IMG/VR virus record: IMGVR_UViG_3300025133_000157
Coordinates: 1-51,131 of that record
Source of the DNA: a virus
Direction: 5' to 3' (one strand)
DNA: 51,131 bases
Below are positions 17,498-23,844 of this stretch, piece by piece; positions within the stretch are counted from its first letter, which is position 1; every line of letters starts with the position of its first letter. Under the pieces are notes generated by a model. It was not told the DNA's origin and ran no database searches. It saw only the letters and a program-made list of their open reading frames with translations. Both the position numbers and the translations under genes were made by a program.

Positions 17498-17569
17498 GGG
17501 GTTGTGGTGCTAACGGGAACACATCGGTTTTGCACACCGAAATTGAAGGTTCGATTCCTTTCAACTCCA
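17498..17569 (+). tRNA. tRNA-Ala (UGC)
   Basis: Acceptor GGGGTTG/CAACTCC pairs with one G-T wobble. Anticodon stem TCGGT/ACCGA holds loop TTTGCAC, anticodon TGC at 17531-17533. T arm is GAAGG, TTCGATT, CCTTT. The D stem is three pairs. It reads GCA codons. Confidence 0.85.
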
Positions 17570-17578
17570 TATCGCATA

Positions 17579-17653
17579 CTGGCGTTAGTTTAGTCCGGAT
17601 TAGAACATTGGACTGTGAATCCGAAGACGCCGGTTCAAATTCAGGTCGCCTGA
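17579..17653 (+). tRNA. tRNA-His (GUG), poorly paired
   Basis: Anticodon stem TTGGA/TCCGA with loop CTGTGAA gives GTG at 17615-17617, and the D arm is normal. The acceptor CTGGCGT/TCGCCTG has two T-T mismatches, and the T stem GCCGG/TCAGG has C-A and G-G mismatches. It may be a degenerate or edited tRNA. The usual G-1 of tRNA-His is not encoded. Confidence 0.6.
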
Positions 17654-17680
17654 TATTTGACAATTGAATATAGAAAATTC

Positions 17681-17754
17681 GCCCGCTTAGCTCCAATTGG
17701 TAGAGCGTCCGTCTTGTAAACGGAGTGTTGAAAGTTCGAATCTTTCAGTGGGCA
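17681..17754 (+). tRNA. tRNA-Thr (UGU)
   Basis: All stems pair: acceptor GCCCGCT/AGTGGGC, D stem GCTC/GAGC, anticodon stem TCCGT/ACGGA with loop CTTGTAA (anticodon TGT at 17715-17717), T stem GAAAG/CTTTC. It reads ACA codons. Confidence 0.93.
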
Positions 17755-17758
17755 TATT

Positions 17759-17842
17759 GCCTCAATGGTGGAATGGGTGACACGACCGGCTTAAGACCAG
17801 TTATCCGTTTAGGGCGTGTAAGTTCAAATCTTACCTGGAGTA
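17759..17842 (+). tRNA. tRNA-Leu (UAA), mispaired acceptor
   Basis: Class II tRNA with long variable arm. Loop CTTAAGA gives anticodon TAA at 17792-17794, and T stem GTAAG/CTTAC is perfect. The anticodon stem ACCGG/CCAGT has one C-A mismatch, and acceptor GCCTCAA/CTGGAGT has two more (C3-A70, A7-C66). It reads TTA codons. Confidence 0.7.
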
Positions 17843-17852
17843 TTATGTAAAT

Positions 17853-17939
17853 GGAAGAGTGGTCGAGTCTGGTTTATGACGACAGTCTTGAAAACTGTTG
17901 AGTAGAGATACTCCGTGGGTTCGAATCCCACCTCTTCCT
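17853..17939 (+). tRNA. tRNA-Ser (UGA)
   Basis: Class II tRNA with perfect acceptor GGAAGAG/CTCTTCC, anticodon stem ACAGT/ACTGT, loop CTTGAAA (anticodon TGA at 17889-17891), a long variable arm and T stem GTGGG/CCCAC. It reads TCA codons. The T-rich run just after may help end transcription. Confidence 0.93.
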
Positions 17940-17964
17940 CTTTTATTTTCTTTTCAAATAACCC

Positions 17965-17993
17965 TTGACAAACCATCTCAAAACCCTTATAAT
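17965..17993 (+). promoter_or_regulatory. Early sigma70-like promoter
   Basis: TTGACA, 17 nt, TATAAT with the full phage consensus (AACCC before -35, AAAACCC before -10, ATAGGGTTAAGG after). Drives the gene at 18025, whose leader has AAGGACAACCAA before ATG. Confidence 0.92.
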
Positions 17994-18024
17994 AGTACTA
18001 TAGGGTTAAGGAAAGGACAACCAA

Positions 18025-18279
18025 ATGATGAGAATAGAACTAACAGATCAAACGAAATCAATTAGATTTGAATTGAATCATGGTTATAAGGCGACCAGAG
18101 TTGCTCTACGGGGTAAATTGACTCATGATGAACCTTTAATGAAGGTTTTAAAAGAATTATATGAAATTGATGGTGCTATTATTGATAACAGAATTGAATA
18201 CAAATTAACGAAAACTGCAATTCGAGTATACACTAGGAATAAAACTAAACGGGGAATAAATGAACGTCTATGGTTTTAA
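18025..18279 (+). CDS. Unknown small protein (84 aa)
   Basis: Function unknown. It is basic at the C-terminus (RNKTKRGINERLW) with a mixed alpha/beta look. It is the first gene behind a consensus early promoter with a good AAAGGA ribosome site, so early expression is likely. Its end overlaps the start of the next gene by 20 nt. ATG 18028 is a possible second start. Confidence 0.7.
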   Translation: MMRIELTDQTKSIRFELNHGYKATRVALRGKLTHDEPLMKVLKELYEIDGAIIDNRIEYKLTKTAIRVYTRNKTKRGINERLWF

Positions 18280-18487
18280 ATTTACAGAAAACGAACCGGA
18301 ACAATATTACATCACCTCTATCATTTACAGTTCAGAGGATGATTTAACAAGTTTCTCTCAAAATTTCTTTAATCTTGCTCCATCAAGTGAGTTTTATGAT
18401 GGATTAGTTTTTGGAACTCCAGAAGCGAGCGATAGATTTACATATTTGAAATCTCGTCCATATTTGAGATACCTTAATTTGGAATGA
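18260..18487 (+). CDS. Unknown small protein (75 aa)
   Basis: No family is recognised. It is acidic and aromatic-rich (NEPEQYYITSIIYSSEDD), with no membrane segment. It overlaps the previous gene, and the ribosome site GGGGAA lies before its ATG, so it is probably translated from the same early transcript. Confidence 0.7.
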   Translation: MNVYGFKFTENEPEQYYITSIIYSSEDDLTSFSQNFFNLAPSSEFYDGLVFGTPEASDRFTYLKSRPYLRYLNLE

Positions 18488-18512
18488 TGTTTGAAAAATA
18501 TAATTAAAATGG

Positions 18513-18541
18513 TTGACTATTTGTCGTAAATACGTTACCAT
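18513..18541 (+). promoter_or_regulatory. Weak sigma70-like promoter before tRNA-Ile
   Basis: TTGACT, 17 nt, TACCAT. The inferred start is about 10 nt before tRNA-Ile. The -10 matches the consensus in four of six bases. Confidence 0.45.
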
Positions 18542-18557
18542 TAAATATAAGTCAAAC

Positions 18558-18631
18558 ACGAGTGTAGCTCACCGGGTGAGAGCACCATTCTTATAAAGTG
18601 GAGGTAACGGGTTCAAGTCCCGTCACTCGTA
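18558..18631 (+). tRNA. tRNA-Ile (UAU)
   Basis: Perfect acceptor ACGAGTG/CACTCGT, D stem GCTC/GAGC, anticodon stem CCATT/AGTGG with loop CTTATAA (anticodon TAT at 18592-18594), T stem ACGGG/CCCGT. It reads ATA directly, without needing the lysidine-modified CAU tRNA of most bacteria. Confidence 0.93.
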
Positions 18632-18632
18632 T

Positions 18633-18640
18633 TATAAATA
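18633..18640 (+). promoter_or_regulatory. T4-type late promoter before the zinc ribbon/PhoH block
   Basis: Exact TATAAATA directly after tRNA-Ile. The expected +1 (about 18646) falls just before a strong hairpin at 18649-18687. Confidence 0.6.
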
Positions 18641-18648
18641 GACATATA

Positions 18649-18687
18649 TCCGAGTGTGGGAAAGTCTGGTTATCCACTCGACTCGGA
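18649..18687 (+). other. Two-part hairpin in a 5' leader, tRNA-like remnant
   Basis: TCCGAGT (18649-18655) pairs perfectly with ACTCGGA (18681-18687), and inside it GTGG (18656-18659) pairs with CCAC (18674-18677). It resembles an acceptor stem plus D arm with the rest of a tRNA missing, and is followed by CTTTT. It would sit at the 5' end of a late mRNA. Confidence 0.6.
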
Positions 18688-18712
18688 CTTTTAAAAATAA
18701 AGTGAGAGTAAC

Positions 18713-18967
18713 ATGCCTGCTTATGATTACAAATGCGAAAATTGTCAGGAAATAATTGAACAGTTTAAATCTATATCAGAACGGGAAACCCCCGATCCTT
18801 GTACAAAGTGTGGTTCAAAAAATGTCAAGCAATTATTCGGAAAAAACCCGATTAGAATTGGTGACCCAGTTCACCTCGGTATTAAAAAGAATGATACAGC
18901 GTGGACAGAAGTACTCCAACGAATCAAACAGGGACACCCGGGCGGAAATGGCATTAAAATCAGATAA
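18713..18967 (+). CDS. FmdB-type zinc ribbon protein (84 aa)
   Basis: The N-terminus MPAYDYKCENCQ followed by PCTKCGSKNVKQLFG is the FmdB/zinc-ribbon regulatory pattern, with two CxxC pairs at about residues 8-11 and 30-33. The C-terminal 40 residues are specific to the phage. Proteins of this type often act as small DNA- or RNA-polymerase-associated factors, but that is not shown here. It overlaps the PhoH gene by 20 nt. Confidence 0.8.
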   Translation: MPAYDYKCENCQEIIEQFKSISERETPDPCTKCGSKNVKQLFGKNPIRIGDPVHLGIKKNDTAWTEVLQRIKQGHPGGNGIKIR

Positions 18968-19715
18968 ATCTAAACCGACGAAGAAAAAACCAATAAAAAA
19001 AGTTGAGAAAGGGAAGAAAATGGTACCTCCAAGGACTCCGAAAGTTACCCCACCCCAAAAGCGTGATTTGCGCCATATTGATCCAAAAAATAGAACACAA
19101 GAATCAGTTTTTCAAGAATTCCAAAAAGGAAAACATCTTGTGTTACATGGTTCCGCTGGGACAGGTAAAACATTTCTTTCAATGTTTTTGGCATTACAAG
19201 AAGTTCAACGAAGAGAAACGAATCATAGAAAAGTTATCATAATTCGATCCGTTGTTCCAACTAGAGAAGTTGGTTTCCTACCTGGAAGTCTCGAAGAAAA
19301 AATTAGTGTGTATGAAGTTCCCTATGAGAATATATGTAGCGATCTTTATTGCAACAAATTAGCATACTCAGAATTGAAGGAACAAGAAAAGTTATATTTT
19401 TCCTCTACTTCTTTTGTTCGTGGTGTTACATTCGATAATGCCATTATTATAGTAGATGAGTGTCAAAATATGACGTTTCATGAATTGGATTCTATTATCA
19501 CTCGATGTGGTAACAATTGCAAAATATTGTTTTGTGGAGACTGGTTTCAATCCGATCTCAAGAACAGTGGTTTCAAGGAATTCATGGAAATTTTGAAAGC
19601 GATGAGTAGTTTCAAATGTATTCAATTTAGCATTTCTGATATCGTTAGATCCGGCATTGTGCGGGAGTATATCTTAGAAAAGCAAAACATACAGAAAATA
19701 GTTAGTCCTTTATGA
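18948..19715 (+). CDS. phoH: PhoH-like P-loop ATPase
   Basis: The ATPase domain has Walker A GSAGTGKT at residues 68-75, Walker B IIIVDECQNM at about 166-175, and the PhoH signatures RSVVPTREVGFLPG and FCGDWFQSDL. The first 40 residues are a Lys/Pro-rich tail. Phage PhoH proteins are common in marine T4-like genomes; an RNA-related or phosphate-stress role is proposed but not settled. I set the start at ATG 18948; ATG 19021 has better SD spacing and is possible. The stop overlaps the next gene by ATGA. Confidence 0.88.
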   Translation: MALKSDKSKPTKKKPIKKVEKGKKMVPPRTPKVTPPQKRDLRHIDPKNRTQESVFQEFQKGKHLVLHGSAGTGKTFLSMFLALQEVQRRETNHRKVIIIRSVVPTREVGFLPGSLEEKISVYEVPYENICSDLYCNKLAYSELKEQEKLYFSSTSFVRGVTFDNAIIIVDECQNMTFHELDSIITRCGNNCKILFCGDWFQSDLKNSGFKEFMEILKAMSSFKCIQFSISDIVRSGIVREYILEKQNIQKIVSPL

Positions 19716-20377
19716 TATTTAATCACATAGAGTCGGGGTTACCGATTCAAAAAATAGAACAAATAAACGGCGAAATACGAACATATAAAATTGATGGTGA
19801 AAAAGAATATCCATCAATTACTACTGTTCTATCCTCGCAGGAAAAACCATTTTTGAAGAAATGGAAGAAAAGAGTCGGCGAAAAGGAAGCGGAACGTATA
19901 CGAAATGAGTCCGCTGAAATTGGGACGATACTACACGAATCTGTAGAACAATATCTTCAAAATGATTTTATCGTTAGTTCGGTATTCCCACATATACGGG
20001 AACTATTTTTAAGCATAAAACCACATCTAAACAAGATCAATAATATCAGGGTTCAAGAAGAAATTTTAGTTTCTGATGCACTTGAAATTGCGGGGACGGT
20101 GGATTGTATCGCAGAATTTGATGGCGTCCTTTCTGTAATAGATTTCAAAAATTCTAGAAGACCGAAGAAATTAGAATGGGTTCAGGATTATATTACTCAG
20201 TGTACATTCTATGCTATGGCATATTTTGAAATGACTGGGACAAAAATTAAACAGATTGTCTTACCAATAGCGGTATGGGATTCTGAACCACAATTATTCA
20301 CATCGGCGATAAAAACCGAACATATGAGTAAATTACTTGAAATTAGAAAAAACTTTAGGTTGACAAGAGGAATATAA
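19712..20377 (+). CDS. PD-(D/E)XK exonuclease, RecB/Cas4-like
   Basis: The protein has the RecB-type nuclease order: GTILHE at 71-76, AGTVDCIAEF from 127, DFKNSRRPKK from 144 and YITQCTFYAMAY at 160-171. Asp131, Asp144 and Lys146 are the likely metal-binding and catalytic residues. Such exonucleases occur next to replication genes in marine T4-like phages and may process DNA ends in recombination. It overlaps PhoH by ATGA and precedes gp33. Confidence 0.88.
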   Translation: MIFNHIESGLPIQKIEQINGEIRTYKIDGEKEYPSITTVLSSQEKPFLKKWKKRVGEKEAERIRNESAEIGTILHESVEQYLQNDFIVSSVFPHIRELFLSIKPHLNKINNIRVQEEILVSDALEIAGTVDCIAEFDGVLSVIDFKNSRRPKKLEWVQDYITQCTFYAMAYFEMTGTKIKQIVLPIAVWDSEPQLFTSAIKTEHMSKLLEIRKNFRLTRGI

Positions 20378-20378
20378 T

Positions 20379-20606
20379 ATGATAAAATCACTAGAAGAAA
20401 ATATGAAAACATTCTCGGCGGAAGTGGAGAAGCGTGTAGTTATATACAAGTTGGATTATATGGAAGCTATTCTAGACATTTGTGAAGAAACAGGAATGGA
20501 ACCTTCAACTATCAAAAAGTTAATGTCGGATAACATAAAATCAAATTTGTTCGAAGAAGCGCAACGAAAAAATTATATCACGAAAGTGGGTTCCTTACCT
20601 CTATGA
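20379..20606 (+). CDS. 33: Late transcription co-activator gp33-like
   Basis: The 75 aa protein (T4 gp33, 112 aa; marine versions are shorter) matches the core IYKLDYMEAILDICEETGME, followed by a helix and EEAQRKNYI. gp33 bridges host RNA polymerase and the sliding clamp so that gp55 can fire TATAAATA promoters, which fits the late promoters seen here. Order gp33-gp59-gp32 is as in T4. ATG lies just after the exonuclease stop, and the end overlaps gp59 by ATGA. Confidence 0.8.
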   Translation: MIKSLEENMKTFSAEVEKRVVIYKLDYMEAILDICEETGMEPSTIKKLMSDNIKSNLFEEAQRKNYITKVGSLPL

Positions 20607-21211
20607 AACTAGATGCTTCAGAATCTTATAATATGTACCGGGGAATGAAACTTCATTTCAATGGTGGATATGATTATCTGAAATATAGGGGAACCTTGAA
20701 GAGCACAGGGAAACCAATCAAGGACACACCCCAAAATAGAACGAAAATAAGATTCGCCGGCAAGTTATTAAAAAAATACGATTACAATCTAAGAGATTTT
20801 TATTTGGCGAATTTTATAGATAATCCGAAAAAAAGTTTACCTCAGATGGTTGACAATGAAGCGGAAATTGTGTACTATAGTTGGAAGAGTAAAATAGAAT
20901 CATTGAATTATGTTTTCTCTAAAGACATGGAGACATTGAAAGATAAGGGTATAAAATTTCCCCATTTATTCAATTTTTCAGATAACGGTGAAATGCCACC
21001 AATATTAGAAAGTTTTTTATATGGAGAAATTTGCATAGAAACCCTGTTAATAATCGGGATGATCCTGCCGATTAGAAAGAAATGGAAGGACTTAACAAAC
21101 CCGAAATGGGATCAAATACAAACATGTTTAGATAATTATACATCATTTTTGGACGTTGATTTGGTAGAATACACGAAAATAATCAAGCAAACCTTCGAAA
21201 AACGATTATAA
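20603..21211 (+). CDS. 59: Replicative helicase loader gp59
   Basis: Homolog of T4 gp59 (217 aa; 202 aa here). The N-terminus ASESYNMYRGMKLHFNGGYD and YLKYRGTLK match the loader's DNA-binding domain, and FIDNP followed by EAEIVYYSWKSKIESL matches the middle. gp59 loads helicase gp41 on gp32-covered forks. It lies between gp33 and gp32 as in T4. The last codons overlap a TATAAATA late promoter. Confidence 0.87.
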   Translation: MKLDASESYNMYRGMKLHFNGGYDYLKYRGTLKSTGKPIKDTPQNRTKIRFAGKLLKKYDYNLRDFYLANFIDNPKKSLPQMVDNEAEIVYYSWKSKIESLNYVFSKDMETLKDKGIKFPHLFNFSDNGEMPPILESFLYGEICIETLLIIGMILPIRKKWKDLTNPKWDQIQTCLDNYTSFLDVDLVEYTKIIKQTFEKRL

Positions 21212-21214
21212 ATA
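21207..21214 (+). promoter_or_regulatory. T4-type late promoter upstream of gp32
   Basis: Exact TATAAATA overlapping the gp59 stop, 94 nt before the gp32 ATG. It gives a long leader that contains the 19-nt repeats at 21228 and 21275. No consensus early promoter is visible just before gp32. Confidence 0.55.
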
Positions 21215-21227
21215 ACTCTAAACAACT

Positions 21228-21293
21228 TATATTATGTGAAAGTGGATCAAACCGATACTAATCAACAATTTAACTATATTATGTGAATGTGGA
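21228..21293 (+). repeat. Paired 19-nt direct repeat in the gp32 leader
   Basis: TATATTATGTGAAAGTGGA (21228-21246) recurs at 21275-21293 with one change. T4 gp32 represses its own translation by binding an unstructured leader next to a pseudoknot; these repeats are good candidates for such an operator, though this is inferred. Confidence 0.6.
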
Positions 21294-21308
21294 CAAGGAG
21301 TAAACACT

Positions 21309-22235
21309 ATGGGATTTGCCGATCTCAAGAAAAACCGCAAGAAAAGATTTGACGAACTTCAGGGGAAAATTGAAACCGCTGAGGAGTCAAAAAACAACAA
21401 TGACGACCCCAATTTTTGGAAACTCACAGTTGACAAAAAGAAGGAACGAGGAACCGCAGTAATCAGGTTCCTACCCGAACCCGCTGGTGAAGATATGCCG
21501 TACGTAAAGTATTGGGACCATTTCTTTCAAGGAGCAAAGGGTTATTATGTCGAGAAATCCCTAAACACGCTTGGAAATGCCGATCCATGTTCAGAGTATA
21601 ACTCAGAATTGTGGAATACTGGTATTGAGTCTAATAAGGATATCGTTAGAAAGCAGAAGCGTCGACTTCATTATGTTGCAAATGTATACATCATTGAAGA
21701 CCATGGCGATCCATCAAATAACGGAACTGTCCGCCAATTTCGTTTTGGGAAAAAGATTTGGATGAAAATTAATGGTGCTATGAAACCAGATTTTCCAAGC
21801 AAAGCACCCGTAAATCCTTTCGATTTGTGGGATGGAGCAAACTTCAATCTTTGTATGGTTAAGAAAGATGGTTATTGGAATTATGATGATTCATGTTTCG
21901 ATAGTGCATCGACACTCACGAAAAACGATAAAGATCTTGAAAAGATTTACGAACAAGCAGAACCACTGTTTCCGTTCGTTGATCCAAAGGGATTTAAAAC
22001 GTATGATGAACTCAAAGCAAGACTTTTCAAAGTTCTTGGTGTCGGTAACAATCCAGTTGTACCCGCTGTAGAACAAGAGAGGGCGGTAGTTGCATCTGCA
22101 ACAACTGCTGAAACGGTTGAGGGTTCCTCGGTCGCCGATCTTGTAGAATCAGGAGCATCTAATGAAGTTATTAATATCTCAAGCGATATTGAAAGCGATT
22201 TAGCGCTCTTTGACGATCTAGTCAGCAACGACTAA
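21309..22235 (+). CDS. 32: Single-stranded DNA-binding protein gp32
   Basis: 308 aa (T4 gp32, 301 aa). A basic N-terminus (LKKNRKKRF) for cooperative binding is followed by the core (FWKLTVDKKKERGTAVIRFL, then HFFQGAKGYY) and an acidic tail ending SDIESDLALFDDLVSND. The zinc site of T4 gp32 (one His, three Cys) is not conserved: only Cys94 is present in DPCSEYNSELW. It coats ssDNA in replication and repair with gp59. The ribosome site AAGGAG lies 9 nt before ATG. Confidence 0.92.
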   Translation: MGFADLKKNRKKRFDELQGKIETAEESKNNNDDPNFWKLTVDKKKERGTAVIRFLPEPAGEDMPYVKYWDHFFQGAKGYYVEKSLNTLGNADPCSEYNSELWNTGIESNKDIVRKQKRRLHYVANVYIIEDHGDPSNNGTVRQFRFGKKIWMKINGAMKPDFPSKAPVNPFDLWDGANFNLCMVKKDGYWNYDDSCFDSASTLTKNDKDLEKIYEQAEPLFPFVDPKGFKTYDELKARLFKVLGVGNNPVVPAVEQERAVVASATTAETVEGSSVADLVESGASNEVINISSDIESDLALFDDLVSND

Positions 22236-22243
22236 GGTTTATA

Positions 22244-22354
22244 ATGGACAGCTCGGTTACGTTACTTGATGATGGAACTTTTTGGTTATACGTAGCCGGG
22301 TTGACTTTTATAGTGTATTCATGTATAATGGTGTTTGAAAGGTTGAAGAAATGA
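22244..22354 (+). CDS. Single-span membrane microprotein (36 aa)
   Basis: The ORF has AAGG before its ATG and encodes a protein with one hydrophobic helix (FWLYVAGLTFIVYSCIMV) and a basic end (ERLKK). Its stop overlaps the next start by ATGA. A consensus promoter for the next gene lies inside it. The function is unknown. An accidental ORF is possible, but the coupling and the membrane pattern favour a real gene. Confidence 0.5.
   Translation: MDSSVTLLDDGTFWLYVAGLTFIVYSCIMVFERLKK
22301..22329 (+). promoter_or_regulatory. Sigma70-like promoter inside the microprotein gene
   Basis: TTGACT, 17 nt, TATAAT. The leader carries GAAAGGTTGAAGAA before the ATG at 22351. Confidence 0.75.
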
Positions 22355-22839
22355 CCGGAACAGTAGAAGGACAAAAAATAATTGACGAATCCGAACAACA
22401 ACGGAAAGATCGAATTAATGCTCTAAATGAACATAACAGGCGAACAAAGATTTCTAAAAGATTGGAAATTCAAAGATTACTTTTACCAGAAAATTGGCAA
22501 GAAATTGATGAAGCAACAATCCAAAGTCTCTACTCATATTGTGTAGAGGTTATTCAACAAAGACCAGACGAAAATTTCATAAATGTCGTTTTGGATTTGG
22601 AGAGAAAACTATTACCACTCAAACGAAAGGGTGATATTTACAGCGTAAGACACCAAAGGAAAATCTTGGGTGATTATGGTGTAAAAAGATTCAAAACTAG
22701 TATTAATCGATCATACGATAAGGTTATCAGTCTTTTGTATAAGTCCTTAATAGACACTACTGCTGAGAGACTTAGACAGGAACAAGACGATATAAATACG
22801 GTACATGAAGATGAAAAACAGGAAAACGAAACCACATAA
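22351..22839 (+). CDS. Unknown charged helical protein (162 aa)
   Basis: I do not recognise a family. The protein is rich in Arg, Lys, Glu and Gln with long predicted helices (QQRKDRINALNEHNRRTKIS) and an acidic end. It follows gp32 and has its own early promoter, so a role in replication or transcription control is conceivable, but nothing in the sequence defines one. Confidence 0.75.
   Translation: MTGTVEGQKIIDESEQQRKDRINALNEHNRRTKISKRLEIQRLLLPENWQEIDEATIQSLYSYCVEVIQQRPDENFINVVLDLERKLLPLKRKGDIYSVRHQRKILGDYGVKRFKTSINRSYDKVISLLYKSLIDTTAERLRQEQDDINTVHEDEKQENETT
22791..22798 (+). promoter_or_regulatory. T4-type late promoter core
   Basis: Exact TATAAATA, 6 nt before the ATG of the small basic ORF at 22805 and 100 nt before the gene at 22899. 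Confidence 0.4.
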
Positions 22840-22942
22840 AGTGAGAGTATTAATTAAATTTAACACTGGAACATCGGTTCATACAGCAAAAAATAAGTAT
22901 GGAAAGAAGAACCGGAAAGATAACAAAGTTAGGAATTGGTAA
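22805..22942 (+). CDS. Possible basic microprotein (45 aa)
   Basis: The ORF encodes a very basic peptide (MKMKNRKTKPHKVRV, then KNKYGKKNRKDNKVRNW) that overlaps the ends of both neighbours in another frame. It begins 6 nt after a TATAAATA core, so a near-leaderless late transcript could express it. No SD is present. It may also be chance, because overlap with two other genes is extensive. Confidence 0.35.
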   Translation: MKMKNRKTKPHKVRVLIKFNTGTSVHTAKNKYGKKNRKDNKVRNW

Positions 22943-23189
22943 TATGTATAGAGTGAAATATAATGATCGATATGGATCAACTGGAATCGATGAAACATTT
23001 TGGACAGAAGAGGGCCGTGCTAAGCAAGAATTCGCCGCCGCTAAGGATCATATCAAGGGGGCGAAGAATCTCGCCGAAGTTGAATTGCATGAACTGAATG
23101 TTGATAGTCAAGATGTCGATCATAGATTAGTTGAAAAATTCAATGGGTTTGATGAAAGTCCAACATTTAAAGTTGCTATTTTGTGTTGA
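22899..23189 (+). CDS. Unknown protein (96 aa)
   Basis: No recognised family. The first 40 residues look like a small beta domain (GKITKLGIGNMYRVKYNDRYG) and the rest is helical and acidic. The start at 22899 has no clear SD; an internal ATG at 22944 is an alternative. Its TGA stop forms part of the -35 box of the next promoter. Confidence 0.65.
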   Translation: MERRTGKITKLGIGNMYRVKYNDRYGSTGIDETFWTEEGRAKQEFAAAKDHIKGAKNLAEVELHELNVDSQDVDHRLVEKFNGFDESPTFKVAILC

Positions 23190-23211
23190 CACCATGACAA
23201 AACCTTATAAT
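23186..23211 (+). promoter_or_regulatory. Degenerate early promoter with ATG at predicted +1
   Basis: TTGACA and TATAAT are present, but the spacer is only 14 nt. After the -10 come AGTAAT and ATG at 23218, exactly where the other promoters have their +1 A. Activity is less certain because of the short spacer. Confidence 0.45.
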
Positions 23212-23217
23212 AGTAAT

Positions 23218-23352
23218 ATGAAGGTTAAGAAATTGAATCTGTTCAAATTAAAAATATCAGTGTTAACCAGAAGACCTCAACCTTTGCCAAGTGGTCACAG
23301 AACCGGAATTGGTACGGAGAGTTGGGGCAAAACATTTAGGATTTTGCTATGA
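23218..23352 (+). CDS. Small basic protein, possibly leaderless (44 aa)
   Basis: The ATG falls at the predicted +1 of the promoter just upstream. The sequence starts MKVKKLNLFKLKISVLTRR and has no recognised motif. The first codons coincide with the conserved early-transcript element (AAGGTTAAG), so this ORF could be a by-product of that element. Expression is plausible but unproven. Confidence 0.4.
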   Translation: MKVKKLNLFKLKISVLTRRPQPLPSGHRTGIGTESWGKTFRILL

Positions 23353-23414
23353 AGAATATTAGAGATATTCTATGAATAATTTGTCACATATGCGACATTT
23401 TAATTAATTTAAGT

Positions 23415-23813
23415 ATGAAAAAGATAGTCCAAATTACAGACCGAAATATGTTCCTTCTTGAGACAATAGACCTTAGATATTGCTATGTTGTCTCAAGAGA
23501 AATGAGGGGTGAAGTTGCCACTTTAAACTCCTGTTATAATGACGACGTTTTATTCAGCGGATATAAGTGGTGTATTATAAACGGTTCAACTATTTTTGAT
23601 CGTAGATTTTCATCGATAAGACGATCAGTCGAAGAACTTATTACCGATCAAGTTGGAGCAAATTGGAAAGTTTATCTCATATTTACTACCAACGAATTTT
23701 TAGAATTTATTTCAAAATGGTTGAAAAAACGTGACAATGTTCTCGGTGATATAAAAATATTACCCCCGACATGGAACGATGAAATACCCGAAAAAGATCC
23801 AAGAACCCCTTGA
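23415..23813 (+). CDS. Unknown protein (132 aa)
   Basis: No family is recognised. It looks like a compact alpha/beta protein with hydrophobic strands (KWKVY-like segment ANWKVYLIFTTNEFLEFI) and several Cys. The upstream 60 nt contain a near-palindrome (TGTCACATATGCGACA), but no clear SD or consensus promoter. Its TGA stop lies in the -35 box of the promoter for the HD-Pnk operon. Confidence 0.7.
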   Translation: MKKIVQITDRNMFLLETIDLRYCYVVSREMRGEVATLNSCYNDDVLFSGYKWCIINGSTIFDRRFSSIRRSVEELITDQVGANWKVYLIFTTNEFLEFISKWLKKRDNVLGDIKILPPTWNDEIPEKDPRTP

Positions 23814-23838
23814 CAAACCAACATAAAACTGTTATAAT
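23810..23838 (+). promoter_or_regulatory. Early promoter of the RNA-repair operon, ATG at +1
   Basis: TTGACA, 17 nt, TATAAT, AGTGGT, then ATG at 23845. The +1 coincides with an in-frame ATG, with a second, SD-preceded ATG nine codons later. Confidence 0.9.
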
Positions 23839-23844
23839 AGTGGT

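Noticed and set aside
23345-23415. Near-palindrome TGTCACATATGCGACA and GAATAT/ATATTC inverted repeat as operator
   Set aside because: They may be regulatory, but no second copy or promoter overlap supports this, so no feature was called.
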